The notes beneath the pieces are model-generated. The model searched no databases and was not told the origin of the DNA. It saw only the letters and a program-made list of their open reading frames with translations. From contig NC_061153.1 in assembly GCF_905220365.1 (NCBI RefSeq), forward strand, positions 8,824,001 through 8,888,000: a stretch of 64,000 bases of DNA, in the 5' to 3' direction. Within the stretch, counting starts at the first letter, position 1; the number at the start of each line of letters is the position of its first letter. Below, in pieces: positions 31,079 to 42,079 of this stretch. The stretch comes from Vanessa cardui (taxonomy: Eukaryota > Arthropoda > Insecta > Lepidoptera > Nymphalidae). Position numbers and translations under genes: made by a program.

Positions 31079-31794
31079 TACTGAGACAGTAATATATAAA
31101 TGAATATATGATTAAATTAAATAAAAACATTATATAAGAAAATACTTATAACGTATAAATATTAATAAATAAAAATAAATAAATAAATATAATAGAAAAC
31201 AGAATTAAAAAAATAATAATAATAATAATAAATATGGAGTTTTCAAAAACTGTGTTTCACAACCCACCAGCTTTAAAACATAATAATAATATTAATTCTT
31301 AACAGTAATTGTTTACAAACAAAGGGGAAACCCACACACAACTTCTTAAAAAAAAAAACATAGTATACAAAAATACGAAACAAAAACATAAAGAAAAGTT
31401 AATAATATCTCTAAAAAAATGTATAATAAAAAAAATGCTTTATAAAATTCTATATTGAACAAAGATAGATAAAATTTATATCTATCTAAAAAAAATAAGC
31501 TCACTTTCTTTGTTCAGCAAAATAGACTAAAAAGCAAAAAATAAAAATAATATCTAATTAATAAATGAATAAAGATACAAAATCCTTATCTAAATATCAA
31601 CACTAAATGACAATATTGTAGTAGTTAGATGATTACATAATCTATGACCATCTGTCATAATATGTCAACTGTCAACAGTCAGCGTCAATTAGTGTGACAG
31701 TAAACCTAACACTAAGTGCGGTATTTTTATAAAAAATATATTTCGAAGTTTAAACATAAATACTATTATTTAACTATCTAAATGAAGAATTGAA
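31079..31794 (-). other. LINE C copy 1 inter-ORF spacer
   Basis: Very A/T-rich non-coding DNA with an (AAT)n run at about 31210-31230. The equivalent stretch in copy 2 is 51681-52764. Both carry an acccaccagc motif and a segment rich in tgtcat/tgtcaa. Confidence 0.6.
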
Positions 31795-32371
31795 ATATTG
31801 AATTGAACTGAACTGAACTAATTAATTAATTATTGTGAAATAGTGTAAAACTAATACACTTTAAAAGCAGGCAATGATGAAAGATCTATGTAATAAAACT
31901 ATGTATTGTGGAGAGCCTTACTTCTTGACGACCCTTTTGGGTCTCGTAATATACGAAGGTACCTTACTGCCTTTTGGGATAGTTGCTGAGCTCGCCGGTA
32001 CCGTGGATGGTTCAGAAGTATCTTCCACTGGACGCTGTATAGCATTTACTTCCGACACTGACACCACACGATAACGGGATCGACATATTGAATTGAACTG
32101 AACTGAACTAATTAATTAATTATTGTGAAATAGTGTAAAACTAATACACTTTAAAAGCAGGCAATGATGAAAGATCTATGTAATAAAACTATGTATTGTG
32201 GAGAGCCTTACTTCTTGACGACCCTTTTGGGTCTCGTAATATACGAAGGTACCTTACTGCCTTTTGGGATAGTTGCTGAGCTCGCCGGTACCGTGGATGG
32301 TTCAGAAGTATCTTCCACTGGACGCTGTATAGCATTTACTTCCGACACTGACACCACACGATAACGGGATC
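31795..32371. repeat. Exact 287-bp tandem duplication
   Basis: Copies 31795-32081 and 32085-32371 are separated by gac (period 290). I see no difference between them. Each copy holds the end of LINE C ORF1, so the 66-codon plus-strand ORF appears twice identically. Either it is a very recent duplication or an assembly artefact. Confidence 0.95.
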
Positions 32372-32960
32372 CCTCGGCATCTAACACAATTATGCAGCCG
32401 TCTTTTGTCCAGCACTGCTTAATTCCAAAAAGTCTTCGTGCCAGTACAAATGCTTCATGCCGGGTCTTAGTGAGGAACTCAGATAATGTTATTCCTGTAC
32501 CTTTCAAACTCGTTTTAGAAGACCAGAACTTATCCCGCAGTGACGCATCTTTAAACCTGACGAGAATTGCACGTGGTTTGTTTCCAGCAGAGGATCCGAG
32601 ACGATGGCAGCGGGTGTATTCAGAAGGAGAAAACTGTGAAAATTTGAAATGCTCAGACAGTATTTTTGTAACAAGCGAAGAAGTATTTTCCTTTTTTTCT
32701 TCGGGCACACCGTGAATTAAAATTATTTTCCTCCGGGATCTCATCTCAAATTCATCTTGCTGCCTTGTAAGCAACTCAACCTATACCTGGAGACTCTCGA
32801 GGGCAAACAAGACGAATGTTCGGAATGTCAGGAACTGTGCATTTATATTTGACGTTGGACTTGTAGCGGGTGAAACTGCTTTCAGATCTTTTTGAAATTC
32901 TGCCATGCGTGTGTTAAAAGTCTCAGTTAATTCCAGTAACGACTTTTTAAGTGAATCCAT
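32208..32960 (-). pseudogene. LINE C copy 1 ORF1 (L1-ORF1-like RNA-binding protein)
   Basis: The N-terminus at 32960 begins MDSLKKSLLEL and is coiled-coil-like. After a stop near 32780 the block 32208-32774 carries the RRM-like core (RSRRKIILIHGVPEE, RCHRLGSSAGNKPRAILVRF, LRDKFW) and the CTD-like segment (LTKTRHEAFVLAR, CWTKDGCIIV). This is the pattern of L1-type ORF1 and matches copy 2 at 52765-53484. It would coat LINE RNA. The premature stop makes it a pseudogene. Confidence 0.8.
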
Positions 32961-33119
32961 AGTGTTCTTCTATATTATTATATTTGTATTAGGGTATGTT
33001 GTGATGTGGCACTTGTGTTGTATATTTTATTGTAGAATGTTTGTAAACGAATTATATGAGAGGACAGCTTGGAGGTTAGTGATTTTAAATGTACATACTA
33101 TTTTTGTTTTTAATGTTTA

Positions 33120-33640
33120 ATAAATGAATGACTTGTCACATGCACCTACCCACAAAAAAATCATACTATCACTCGAACTAAAAATCACGGGTCTAGAAAA
33201 GGAGCGTAGTGTTTTGATTAATAAGTTATCCATGCTGGCAGAAAAGGTGGAATCCTACGAACGTAACACCATCAACACATAGAATTCCGAAATGTTCCCA
33301 AGAGAACGAAGGAAACTAAAAGTTTAGTATATGATATGGTTTCTCATCTATCACAACACTTGGGTTTTGATATAGAGCCCATTAATATACGTGACATCAT
33401 AAGACAACCCTCTAAGAAGGAACACAAGACTTCAAGCTTAACAGTCGAGTTTTCAAACACACTCATGAAAACGAAATTTTTGACTGCAGTAAAGGAATTT
33501 AACAAGCAAAACCCCAAAAATAAAATTAATTCTTCTCTCCTCAACTTAACAGACGCACAGGAGACACCTATTTATATTACCGAACAACTGACGGCACTCA
33601 CCAAAGGCTATTCTACTTAACTAGAAACTATGCCAAGTTC
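33120..33640 (+). pseudogene. Jockey-like LINE ORF1 with FP-like C-terminus
   Basis: An upstream coiled-coil segment (LELKITGLEKERSVLINKL near 33160-33260) is followed by a frame break and then 33336-33620. That block has IRDIIRQPSKKEHKTSSLTVEF, FLTAVKEFNK and TPIYITEQLT. This is the pattern of ORF1 proteins with a C-terminal domain related to the baculoviral FP protein, common in lepidopteran jockey-like LINEs. It is probably the 5' half of the same LINE whose RT lies at 40380-41890. Confidence 0.7.
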
Positions 33641-33967
33641 CACGCGTATACTTATTGTTAGACATCAAATAGAAGGGTGCTACTGAAAAAGGATTCTAAT
33701 AGCCAGTTCATGTTAGTAAAAAATGAACAGTACCTACAACAGCTGCAATCAGCCGAAAATGCGTGACTATCTAGTTCTAAGTTTAATAATTTATTTACCT
33801 ATTTAAATAATTCTATAGTAACTCTAAATTCAGTAATTTTGAATTTTATTGATATTAAACACATACACACATAATACCTTACAACTATCGCAAACAACAT
33901 ACTTTACTATTTCTACCACTACCACTTCCAAACTCTCAGTTATTCCACACAATATACACAAAAACTC

Positions 33968-34324
33968 TGTTACGGGTCGTCAATTAAATTACAGAACAAA
34001 GTCAAAGAATTGTTGAGCGCCAGGAGGGTTTTGCATTTTTTTTTTTATGGCATAGGTGGCAGACGAGCAGGAGGCTCACCTGATGGAAAGTGACTACCAC
34101 CGCCCATGGACATCTGCTACACCAGGGGGCTTGCAGGTGCGTTGCCGGCCTTTCAAAAAGGAGTACGCTCTTTTCTTGAAGGTTCGCATGTCGTATCGGT
34201 TCGGAAAACCGCCGGCGAAAGCTGGTTCCACAAAGTGGTTGTGCGAGGCAGAAAATGTCTGAGAAATCGCGAAAGTTTGTCAATTTTAGATCTCCTTACA
34301 AGACCCGAACAGTATGTCATATCA
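33968..34324 (-). repeat. 3' LTR of element no. 2, rearranged
   Basis: The outer 69 bp (tgttacgggtcgtcaattaa to gagggttttgcatt) and the inner 40 bp (agatctccttacaagacccg to atatca) match the 5' LTR. The interior is replaced by a minus-strand LINE end at about 34027-34290. Confidence 0.85.
34027..34290 (-). mobile_element. 5'-truncated LINE end inside the 3' LTR
   Basis: The minus strand reads RFLRHFLPRTTTLWNQLSPAVF (LINE RT C-terminus) and a short 3' UTR with gagcctcctgctcgtctgcc, ending in a poly(A) run (plus-strand T run at 34027-34037). Confidence 0.7.
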
Positions 34325-34365
34325 AATGCCTCCAACTTGACAAAAAAAAAAAAAAATTTTTTTTT

Positions 34366-35739
34366 TTAGTTATAGTTCTGAACATGTTTTAAATCTTTAG
34401 CATGCCATATTCCAATATCTTTACCGAAAGCATTATTTAAACGATAAATATTATTTGTTAACTTATTTTTGATTACCGCCTTTTCAAATTTAGGAGCTAG
34501 TTTTGCCATGAACTTTTTATTTGCGTTAGACAAATACTTAGTCCTTTTCCATACTACATCTCCTTCTTGAAAATCTGCTAGTACTCTTTTAGTATCATAA
34601 GCTTTTCGACTTAGATTATGACAGTCCTTTAATTTTTGCTTTACCGCATGGAATACTTGATCGCGTATTTTTAAATGATTAATGTAGGGTTTTTTATTTA
34701 TTTTCAATGACATGTCCTTAAAATCTTCCAAATCATTCAAGCCGTTGATAGGTGAAGTAGTCGTTTCCCTTCCAAAAAATAAATAAGCAGGTGTGTACCC
34801 AGTACTTTCATGTACCGCTGTTTGGATTTCATGGCTGATTTCGTCCAGGCAAATATCCCAATCGTTATGTTTTCCAGATTTCACGTATGATGCAAGCATT
34901 GTTCCTATAACCCTATTAACGCATTCTGTTGGATTACTTTGAGGGTGATAATTAGGTGTATACCAAATTTTAACATTGAATTTATCAAGAGTATCTCTAA
35001 AGGTCTGTGAAACAAATTGTTTACCGTTGTCACATATTATTGCTCTTGGCGCACCAAAAATTAAAAATTGTCTCTTCACTAACTCGCATATTTTGTCAGC
35101 CTTGCCTGAACGTAACGGGAATAAGAGCGTGAACATACTGAACCAACAACTAATGACCAGTAACATTGTATTACCACGGCGACTTCTCGGAAATAGTCCC
35201 ATCAAATCTAATGAAACAATCTGCCACGGACCAGAGACCTCTCTATGTTCACCCATTTTGCCAAAAGCTGGTTTCTGGGCCACCTTCACTTTAGCGCACG
35301 TTTCACATGTTTTTACATATTCCTTGACAGATTCCCTTAATAGATTAGGCCAATAATATTTCTGTTTCACCCTGTAAAGCGTTTTGCGAATACCAAAGTG
35401 TCCCGCAGTCAAGTTATCGTGACATTCCTTTAATACATCCTTCCTCAAACATTCCGGGATATATATTTTCCAAGGATGTACACTAGAAAACTGCTTTAAA
35501 GCGATCGATTTCAAAAGAATACCGTTCTCAACTGTCCATGTCAGATCGGTTTCTTTACTATTCAATATACTCGCTACTTTAGACTTGTACCATTCATCTT
35601 TATGTTTTTCGGATATTTTGATATTATTTATTTCCAAGGAACGAGACAATGCGTGTGGGACCACGTTACATGAACCTGGTCTATGCATAACGTCAAAATC
35701 AAACTGTTGCAATCGCATTGCCCAACGCCAATCTACCAT
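34366..35739 (-). CDS. pol: Integrase, element no. 2
   Basis: An open frame of 457 codons starting inside the RNase H C-terminus (RPGSCNVVPHALSR). HHCC zinc site: H107, H114, C145, C148. DDE triad: D178 (SLDLMG), D237 (ICDNGKQF) and E272 (NPTECVNR). The C-terminal part holds EGDVVWKR and a final LNNAFGKDIGIWHAKDLK segment. It would insert cDNA into the genome. This is the only intact domain of the element. Confidence 0.9.
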   Translation of the reverse strand: MVDWRWAMRLQQFDFDVMHRPGSCNVVPHALSRSLEINNIKISEKHKDEWYKSKVASILNSKETDLTWTVENGILLKSIALKQFSSVHPWKIYIPECLRKDVLKECHDNLTAGHFGIRKTLYRVKQKYYWPNLLRESVKEYVKTCETCAKVKVAQKPAFGKMGEHREVSGPWQIVSLDLMGLFPRSRRGNTMLLVISCWFSMFTLLFPLRSGKADKICELVKRQFLIFGAPRAIICDNGKQFVSQTFRDTLDKFNVKIWYTPNYHPQSNPTECVNRVIGTMLASYVKSGKHNDWDICLDEISHEIQTAVHESTGYTPAYLFFGRETTTSPINGLNDLEDFKDMSLKINKKPYINHLKIRDQVFHAVKQKLKDCHNLSRKAYDTKRVLADFQEGDVVWKRTKYLSNANKKFMAKLAPKFEKAVIKNKLTNNIYRLNNAFGKDIGIWHAKDLKHVQNYN

Positions 35740-36127
35740 GAGGATCTTTCATTTTATAAAGCCATTGCAATGCACTATGATCCGTTATCACCGTGAAGTG
35801 TGTACCGTCTATGTACGGTCTAAACTTTTCTACCGCATACACTACACTCAATAACTCTCTTTCTGAAGTAGAATATTTATTTTCATGATCATTTAATTTT
35901 CTACTCAAATATGCAATGGCTTGATCTGAGTCTTCACATTTTTGGCAAAGGATGGCTCCAATTTCAGTCTTTGATGCATCGCACTGTATAAAAAATGGCT
36001 TATTATAATTCGGACACTTAAGAACTGGAGTTGTAGTCAGCAAGGTTTTTAATTCCAAAAACGCCTTGTATGCACCTTTTGTCCAACAGAATCGTTTTTG
36101 CCCTTTTGTTCTCGTAAGGTCATGCAA
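35699..36127 (-). pseudogene. pol: RNase H, element no. 2
   Basis: KRFCWTKGAYKAFLELK connection, FFIQCDASKTEIGAIL (first Asp), STSERELLSVVYAVEKFRPYI (Glu), FTVITDHSALQWL (Asp). The frame shifts at about 35700 into the integrase frame (LGNAIATV instead of the expected RWAMRLQQF). Confidence 0.88.
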
Positions 36128-36169
36128 TGGTGCCGCTACTAATGAAAAATCTTTAATGAATCTACGATA

Positions 36170-36990
36170 CTAACTAGCTAATCCGATAAACCTCTTGAGT
36201 TCTGTAATATTTTTTGGTTTGGAGAAGTTTAAGATTGCACAAACCTTATCAGGATCAGTTCTCAGTCCATCCTTATCTATAATATATCGTAAATAACGTA
36301 AAGATGGCCTAGCAAATTGACATTTTTTCATGTTAACAGTTAAGTTAGCTTCTATAAGGACCGAGGCAACCCATATCAATAGGCTTACATGTTCATCAAA
36401 GCTTGAAGAGCACACTACAATGTCATCTAAGTATGCCCATACTTTCTCGCTTTCAGCTTGAAACAGCTTGTCCATTAGTCTCTGTTGGGACTGTGAGGCA
36501 TTAACCAACCCGAATGGCATAACTTTAAATTGAAAAAGTCCTCTACCTGGAACTGCAAAGGCTGTCTTTTCTTTACTAGTATCATCTAAGGGTATTTGCC
36601 AGAACGCTGATTTTAAGTCAATCGTACTTAAAAACTTAGCATTTCTTAAACTGTCTAGTATGGATGACACTCTAGGTAATGGATAGGTGTCTCTCTTTGT
36701 AGGTTATTAAGTTGTCTGCTATCTAAACATAGCCTGTTTGTTCCGTTAGCCTTTTTGACAATAACAATTGGGGAGCACCAGGAACTTGTTGAAGGCTACA
36801 CTACATCTTTCTCAAGCATCTCGTCTGGCTCTTTTTCTATTTGTTTTTTAATAACCGGAGAAAATTGGTATTGTTTTTGATATATTGCTTTACTATCACC
36901 TGTATCTATATTATGTTTTAACAACTTTGTTCGACCTAATCCTTTCCCAATAGTAATTTTCATTTCTTCGATTACATCAGCTAGTTCATT
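36170..36990 (-). pseudogene. pol: Reverse transcriptase, element no. 2
   Basis: Block 36170-36670 has the STIDLKSAFWQIPL motif A, FKVMPFGLVNASQSQQRLMD and the catalytic VWAYLDDIVV box. Upstream frames show SSWCSPIVIVKKANG and LCLDSRQLN. Stops near 36790 and 36690 separate the parts. Confidence 0.85.
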
Positions 36991-37400
36991 CCTTTGAAAC
37001 TTATCTAATTCATTTTGTGATATTATTGATAAGTCATTATTGCACACTGTATTGATTTCACCATGATTTAACACCTTGTTCCCTTTAAATTGAAATGCAA
37101 TCCCAAATATATCAAAGAAATCTTTACCTAATAACAATTTTTGAACCAGTTCAGGCATAATCAACATCGAGATAACATGAAACTAACCATCAAACTCTAC
37201 AGGTACATCAATTGCTTCAGTTATATTATGATTAGTCCCATCAGCCGTTGACAAGCCTAATTTACTACTTCGATATGACTTTAATCCTAAATATTTCAAT
37301 GTTTGAGCTAATTCCATATTCATGACGGTACGATTGGCTCCTGAGTCCTAAAGACCCACACATGTATACTCCAAAATGTTAATTTCCACGTAGGATCTGT
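36796..37400 (-). pseudogene. Protease region, element no. 2
   Basis: An upstream frame reads DSGANRTVMNMELA, the catalytic D(S)GA of a retropepsin, near 37340. A stop follows near 37185, and block 36796-37167 (LLLGKDFFDIFGIAF, the conserved flap-distal motif) runs into the RT spacer. A stop also precedes the DSGA motif. Confidence 0.75.
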
Positions 37401-37479
37401 TATCGTTTCGTTTTGTTACTACTAAAGGACTTAATTCGCGACCACAGCACATATCGCTTACAACTTTTAACCAGTCCTG

Positions 37480-38922
37480 CCATTCTTTACTACTCCTATC
37501 CAGGGGAAAGCCTACTTGGCAGGAGCGCTGCTTCCCCCGGCCTCGTTTCCCTTACATGGGCATTCTTTCGATATTACGCCAAAACGACCGCATTTGTAAC
37601 AGAATAATCGTTGCTTCGGTAATCTACATGAACGAAACAGGTGACCTGATTCCCTACAATTCCAACAACGTCTTTGATTAACTTTTATAGCATTTTTAAT
37701 TTCCCCTATCTCACGATTTCCTTCGACTAAATTTTTTTTTTATAAGCTAAATCCGGTTCTAATTTATTTCTATTACACATAGGTTCCCGAAAATTTTCAC
37801 AATGTATTTTAGTTCTTTCTATGACCCGCAAAACATTCATCAAATCATTAATGGAAGAGAAGTGATCTCTACAAATGGCTCTTTGAAAGTAAGGTTGAAG
37901 GTTTTTTAAAACGATCATGACTTTCTTCTGCTCTGAAATGCTCTCTGGCAGTCTTTTGAACATATTCTGCATTATGGATACATATATGATGACCGATTCA
38001 TTCTTACCCTGAGTTCTTGCCATAATTTCATCTAACAATTCCTCCTGATAACATGGAGACTGAAATTTTCTTTTCAAAAGCAATGTTAATTCTTCCCAAC
38101 TACAAATATTTTCCGTATTAGCTCTATACCAAATTAACGCATCTCTTTCAAAGAAATCGATTGCGTAACGCCATAAGTCTTTATCAGAAGCGTTCCTAGC
38201 ATCTTTCAACTCTTCAACCCGTTCAAGGAAGGCGTTAATGCTAACTTCATTATTTCCTGAAAATTTTATACCCCACTGGTTAATTGGTACAAGCTTACGA
38301 ACAGGTATATCCTCTTCGAACGTCGATGTATGAAACATCCTTGAAACCTTATTTCTTGCGTTGAAATTTGAATTTTTAAAATTTTGTGCAAAGTTCACGT
38401 TTTTGTAATTTTCATTTTCCAGACCCTCTAATTTTCTTATAATTTTTTCCCCTACTTCACCTAACGTTTCTTGTATAATTCGTCTGTCATCGATCGTAAG
38501 ATTTTCTTCTTCTATCTTGTCATCTTGTTCTTCGAGCTGTGATAGTAAATTCTCCACTTTATTCTTTAAGGTCTCCTTAAGTTCATTATCATTTTCGTTC
38601 ATGGCCGCTATAAAATCTAACCTAGATTTTACGTGATACAGACGGGACACTAATCATCTAAACAAGTTTTTATCTGGCTTTTCAGTTATTTCTGAAATAT
38701 AATTCGACAAAATATTAACTTTCTTAGAACATAATATTAATTCCTGCGATTATCTAGACATTGCTTGGGAGGTTTCACTTGATGCGAGTATTGACCAGTC
38801 TGCTTGGAATCTATGAGTTCCTTAAGTATTTTTTTCATAACAGGCACGAAACTTTTAATATGTACGCCACGAGTCGCGAGTTCAAACTCAAGTTCATCCT
38901 TTAACAGAAAGTTTACATCCAT
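37480..38922 (-). pseudogene. gag: Gag, element no. 2, with zinc knuckles
   Basis: The N-terminus is 38737-38922; after a break the main block is 37727-38650 (307 codons). It has an acidic helical region and the capsid pattern INQWGIKFSGNNEVSINAFLERVEEL, ALIWYRAN, WEELTLLLKRKF. Downstream of 37727, in another frame, lie two knuckles: CWNCRESGHLFRSC (complete CCHC) and CYKCGRFGVISKEC (His replaced by Val). It would assemble particles and bind RNA. Confidence 0.85.
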
Positions 38923-39593
38923 TTTATATTATGTAAAAAAACAATAATAATCTACTTTATCTTTAAGAGTTCCTCTTTGCTATTCTAACTGATTTTATTA
39001 ATGCAATTTATTAATTTCATACAAATATAATTATTTCTCAAATAAATTCATAACATTTATATTATAACAAAATGTAGGTAAGTGTAAAAATTTGCCAGTA
39101 TGTTACAAATTATTTACAAATACATTTATTTTAAATTTTAACTTTATTTATTATATTAGTTAGAATTAAAATATTGATTAATATTATTGATTATATTAAT
39201 TAGAATTTCAATATTGCATAATATTATTTATTTAAAATTATATTAATTACCAATGATTAATGTTTAATTTTAACCGTCATCCTTCTCCGTTACGTTTTTA
39301 AAACAATACTAAATAATTAATTTCTCGCTAAAATTAATGATACATAAGATACACTAAATTCAATACCAGCTGTCACTTTACTGCATAAAACCATTCATTT
39401 ACAATTTAACTTCTACATTACTGTATAACATCATCCACATTTAAAATACGACGCGTCGCGTATAAAACCGTTGCCGTAAGACACTGACTATTACCTTCCG
39501 ATGCTGATGCAATTACAGTATTGGCGATTACGATGTTCTTTATGTTATGCTGCTGTAGTTATCTTATAGTTATCTTATCTATTTGTTACGGGT
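38923..39593 (-). other. Leader between 5' LTR and gag, element no. 2
   Basis: About 670 bp, AT-rich, no open frame of note. I could not identify a clear TGG-type primer-binding site at the LTR edge. Confidence 0.5.
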
Positions 39594-40196
39594 CGTCAAT
39601 TAAATTACAGAACTTGTTCACACATCCCTTTATTGCATTCTATCAATCAAATAATTGTTGAGCGCCAGGAGGGTTTTGCATTTAGATCTTAAGCAGGCAC
39701 CCTACCACACCTTGTACGGCTAGTCATCGGAGATGGATTTCGGTTATATACTGATATGCTTGGTGACCAAAACGGCGTGTCTTTAGGCTAGTCAACAAAA
39801 GAAAAAAACAATGTTAAACTATCTGCCTTACAGCGTTCACAACAGACTTAATGTAAGTTTATACAATAAAAAACTCACCCCATACAATAATCCGCTACCA
39901 CTTAACACTATTTTTAACAATTTAAACTATTTTAATACATTATACAATTACATTATTGTCGGTACATTGACGTTTCTTATGGTTCAAGAGACACACAACC
40001 GAACAAAGAAAGTGCACGACCTCAAATGACCTAATGCCGGTTCATATTTAAATAATTACAAATTCAAATAAAATCAGAAAAGGTAATTATTTCTGGTTCG
40101 CTTGAGGATTGAACCCGAGACTCACGGCGCCGGCGATGTTATTCCATACACAACACCGCTGATCTCCTTACAAGACCCGAACAGTATGTCATATCA
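39594..40196 (-). repeat. 5' LTR of element no. 2
   Basis: 603 bp by comparison with the 3' LTR ends. The element sense begins TGATATGACATAC and ends CCCGTAACA. Confidence 0.8.
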
Positions 40197-41320
40197 AGTC
40201 TGTTACTACACCATCAATAAGATTACAATAACACTCATACATTTCATAACATTTTTATGTCACAGCATTTTTCTATTATGGTTCAACTTAATTGTCATTA
40301 AAACTATCCACATTCAACATTCCATTTTTCTTTTTTTAATGATTTCTTAAAAATAAACTACAAGAGGTATAGAAATTTCTGTAATAGGATTTTAAAAAAA
40401 GTTAAAAGAACATATGGCATGTAAGAAATTGATAAAGCTTTAATCCAAAAGCGTTCTGGGACGCCTTAAAGCGAGTAACTAATACAACCAAAACGAAAAA
40501 CTTTCCTACAAAACTGCTAACACTGTATTCTTCACCAACTGATTCGTGTAATAAGGTAAATGCATATTTTGTAAATATTGGTAAGCAATATAAACAACAG
40601 CTGTAATTGTAATTTGTTCTGGATCCTACAGACTCTAATGAAATAACTACTGTTATAAATTCCCTACGTTCCAATGCTGTTACTGGTTGGGACGGCATAT
40701 CCTCCTCGGTTCTAAACAAATATTCAACCATTCTAGCTCCCGTTTTGTATCACATATTTAACCTTTGCTTTGAGACCGGTATATTTCCTACCTCACTTTA
40801 AAAAGCTATCATTCACCCAGTCTTTAAGGGAGGTCACGGATGCCTTCCTAATAATTACCGACCTACAGCAGTTCTGAGTGCCCTATCTAAGGTACTTGAA
40901 CATAAAGTTAATAATAGACTAGTCAAATACCTCGAACATTTTAATTTACTATCACAACAACAATTTGGCTTTCGCAAAAATAAATCTACTAATGACGCTG
41001 TTCTAAATTTAACTAATCATGTCGTGCAGAATCTAGATCAAAATAAAAAGGTTCTTACTGTCTTCTTTTTGGATATTATGAAGGCATTCGACACCATTCA
41101 AATGAACTCTCTCTTAGCCAAACTTGAAAAAGTAGGTGTTAAGGGACTACAATTAGTCACTTTTTAAAAATACTTACGTTACTTTTTAAAAATAATTTAA
41201 CAAATCGTTCACAGATAGTCAGGATAGATAAAATGTTGTCTTAAATTTTCGCGATTATTACACATTTAAATAAAACTAATTATAACGGATGAATCGCGTA
41301 TATTAATTATTTTTAAACAT

Positions 41321-41360
41321 CCCGACGTTTCGAGCACTTTGCAGTGTTCGTGGTCACGGG
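41321..41360 (-). ncRNA. Hammerhead-like ribozyme motif, PLE family 1
   Basis: On the minus strand: stem I CCC/GGG, core GUGACCA plus one extra C, a 7-bp stem II with one A/C mismatch and GCAA tetraloop, then GAAAC and GUC before GGG. This is the hammerhead arrangement with an almost absent stem III, as known for minimal ribozymes in Penelope-like elements, except that C3 and G8 appear swapped. Compared with 63665-63704 the stem II A-U pair is a G-U pair and the loop is GUAA. Activity is unproven. Confidence 0.5.
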
Positions 41361-41387
41361 TAGACGGTGGGTCTACCCGTGACCACG
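41349..41387. repeat. Perfect 17-bp inverted repeat with 5-nt spacer
   Basis: Arms 41349-41365 and 41371-41387 with spacer ggtgg, at the 5' end of the PLE insertion. Confidence 0.95.
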
Positions 41388-41957
41388 TTAGATAGATAAA
41401 AGTCATAGTGATGAATTACCGATCCATTACGGCGTTCCACAAGGAAGTATTTTGGGTCCTACCCTATTTCTTGTATTTATTAATGATCTATGTAACCTTG
41501 ATATCCCAAATGCAAAAATTGTATCTTTTGCTGACGATACTGCAATAACCTTTGTTGCAGATTCTTGGCTTAAACTCCAGCGTGTGGCACAAACTGGATT
41601 AAATGTAATTGTAAACTGGTTTTACGCTCACATGCTCACCCTTAATACCTCAAAAACAAATTTTATTACTTATTCAATCACTTCTGCGTCAAAAACTTAT
41701 CAACCTACAACCCCCAAAGCTCATAACTGCAATATAGAAACACAATCTATTTGTCAATGTTCTAATATAACATTAGTGGATTGTACAAAGTACCTGGGTA
41801 TAATCATAGATAAAAATCTCAATTTCAAGGAACATATCAACCTAACTAGAAAAGTGCAAGAAAAGTGCACGTACATTTCTTTCACACATGACTTATAACG
41901 AAACTGAGAAATACCTAACCAAGTATTATTAAAGGAAAAAGCATCCACACTAAGAAC

Positions 41958-41996
41958 CATACACACAAACACACCCACACACACACATATTCACAT

Positions 41997-42045
<49 letters not shown>

Positions 42046-42079
42046 TGCACACCTACGCGCACACACAACACACACAAAC
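41958..42079. repeat. (CA)n microsatellite
   Basis: An interrupted CA-rich tract with one pure run of about 40 bp near 42002-42042. Confidence 0.95.

Larger units (their letters stand above)
27810..32990 (-). mobile_element. LINE family C (CR1/L2-like), copy 1
   Basis: Minus strand: ORF1 (32960-32208), a long non-coding inter-ORF stretch (to about 31079), ORF2 (31078-28123), then 3' UTR to about 27810. It aligns in order and content with copy 2 at 48.9-53.5 kb. A recent 287-bp tandem duplication lies at the ORF1 end and a palindrome in ORF2. RT motif A is deleted, so it is not functional. Clade placement (YADDVQIY box, GVPQGGVLSPLLF) is by motif style only. Confidence 0.85.
33968..40196 (-). 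mobile_element. Ty3/gypsy LTR retrotransposon no. 2
   Basis: Minus strand: 5' LTR 39594-40196, long leader, gag (38922-37480), protease, RT, RNase H and integrase (to 34366), polypurine-like tract, 3' LTR 33968-34324. LTRs start TGATATGACATAC and end GACCCGTAACA. The 3' LTR has a large internal replacement by a LINE fragment. Most genes carry stops or frameshifts, so the copy is dead. No matching target duplication is seen. Confidence 0.88.
41234..41390 (-). mobile_element. Penelope-type 3'-end insertion with target duplication
   Basis: 157 bp flanked by the 11-bp duplication GATAGATAAAA (41223-41233, 41391-41401). Most of it matches the 3' region of the Penelope-like element at 63577-63710, in the same orientation. 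It includes the hammerhead-like motif at 41321-41360. At its 5' end (right side) an inverted 17-bp copy of its first bases forms a palindrome. A 5'-truncated PLE copy. Confidence 0.85.
40420..41898 (+). pseudogene. Jockey-like RT, interrupted
   Basis: Frames read SNAVTGWDGISSSVLNK, IIHPVFKGG, NNYRPTAVLSALSKVLEHK, QQFGFRKNKSTNDAVL and the VFFLDIMKAFDTI motif A. After the insertion they continue YGVPQGSILGPTLFLVFIND and the catalytic VSFADDTAITF (block 41452-41898). Excising 41234-41390 plus one target copy restores continuity across IDK/SHSDELPIHYG, which proves the insertion is secondary. Several stops remain. Confidence 0.85.

Noticed and set aside
31874..32364. Two identical 66-codon ORFs as a gene pair
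   Set aside because: They are antisense to LINE C ORF1 and are duplicated only because of the tandem duplication.
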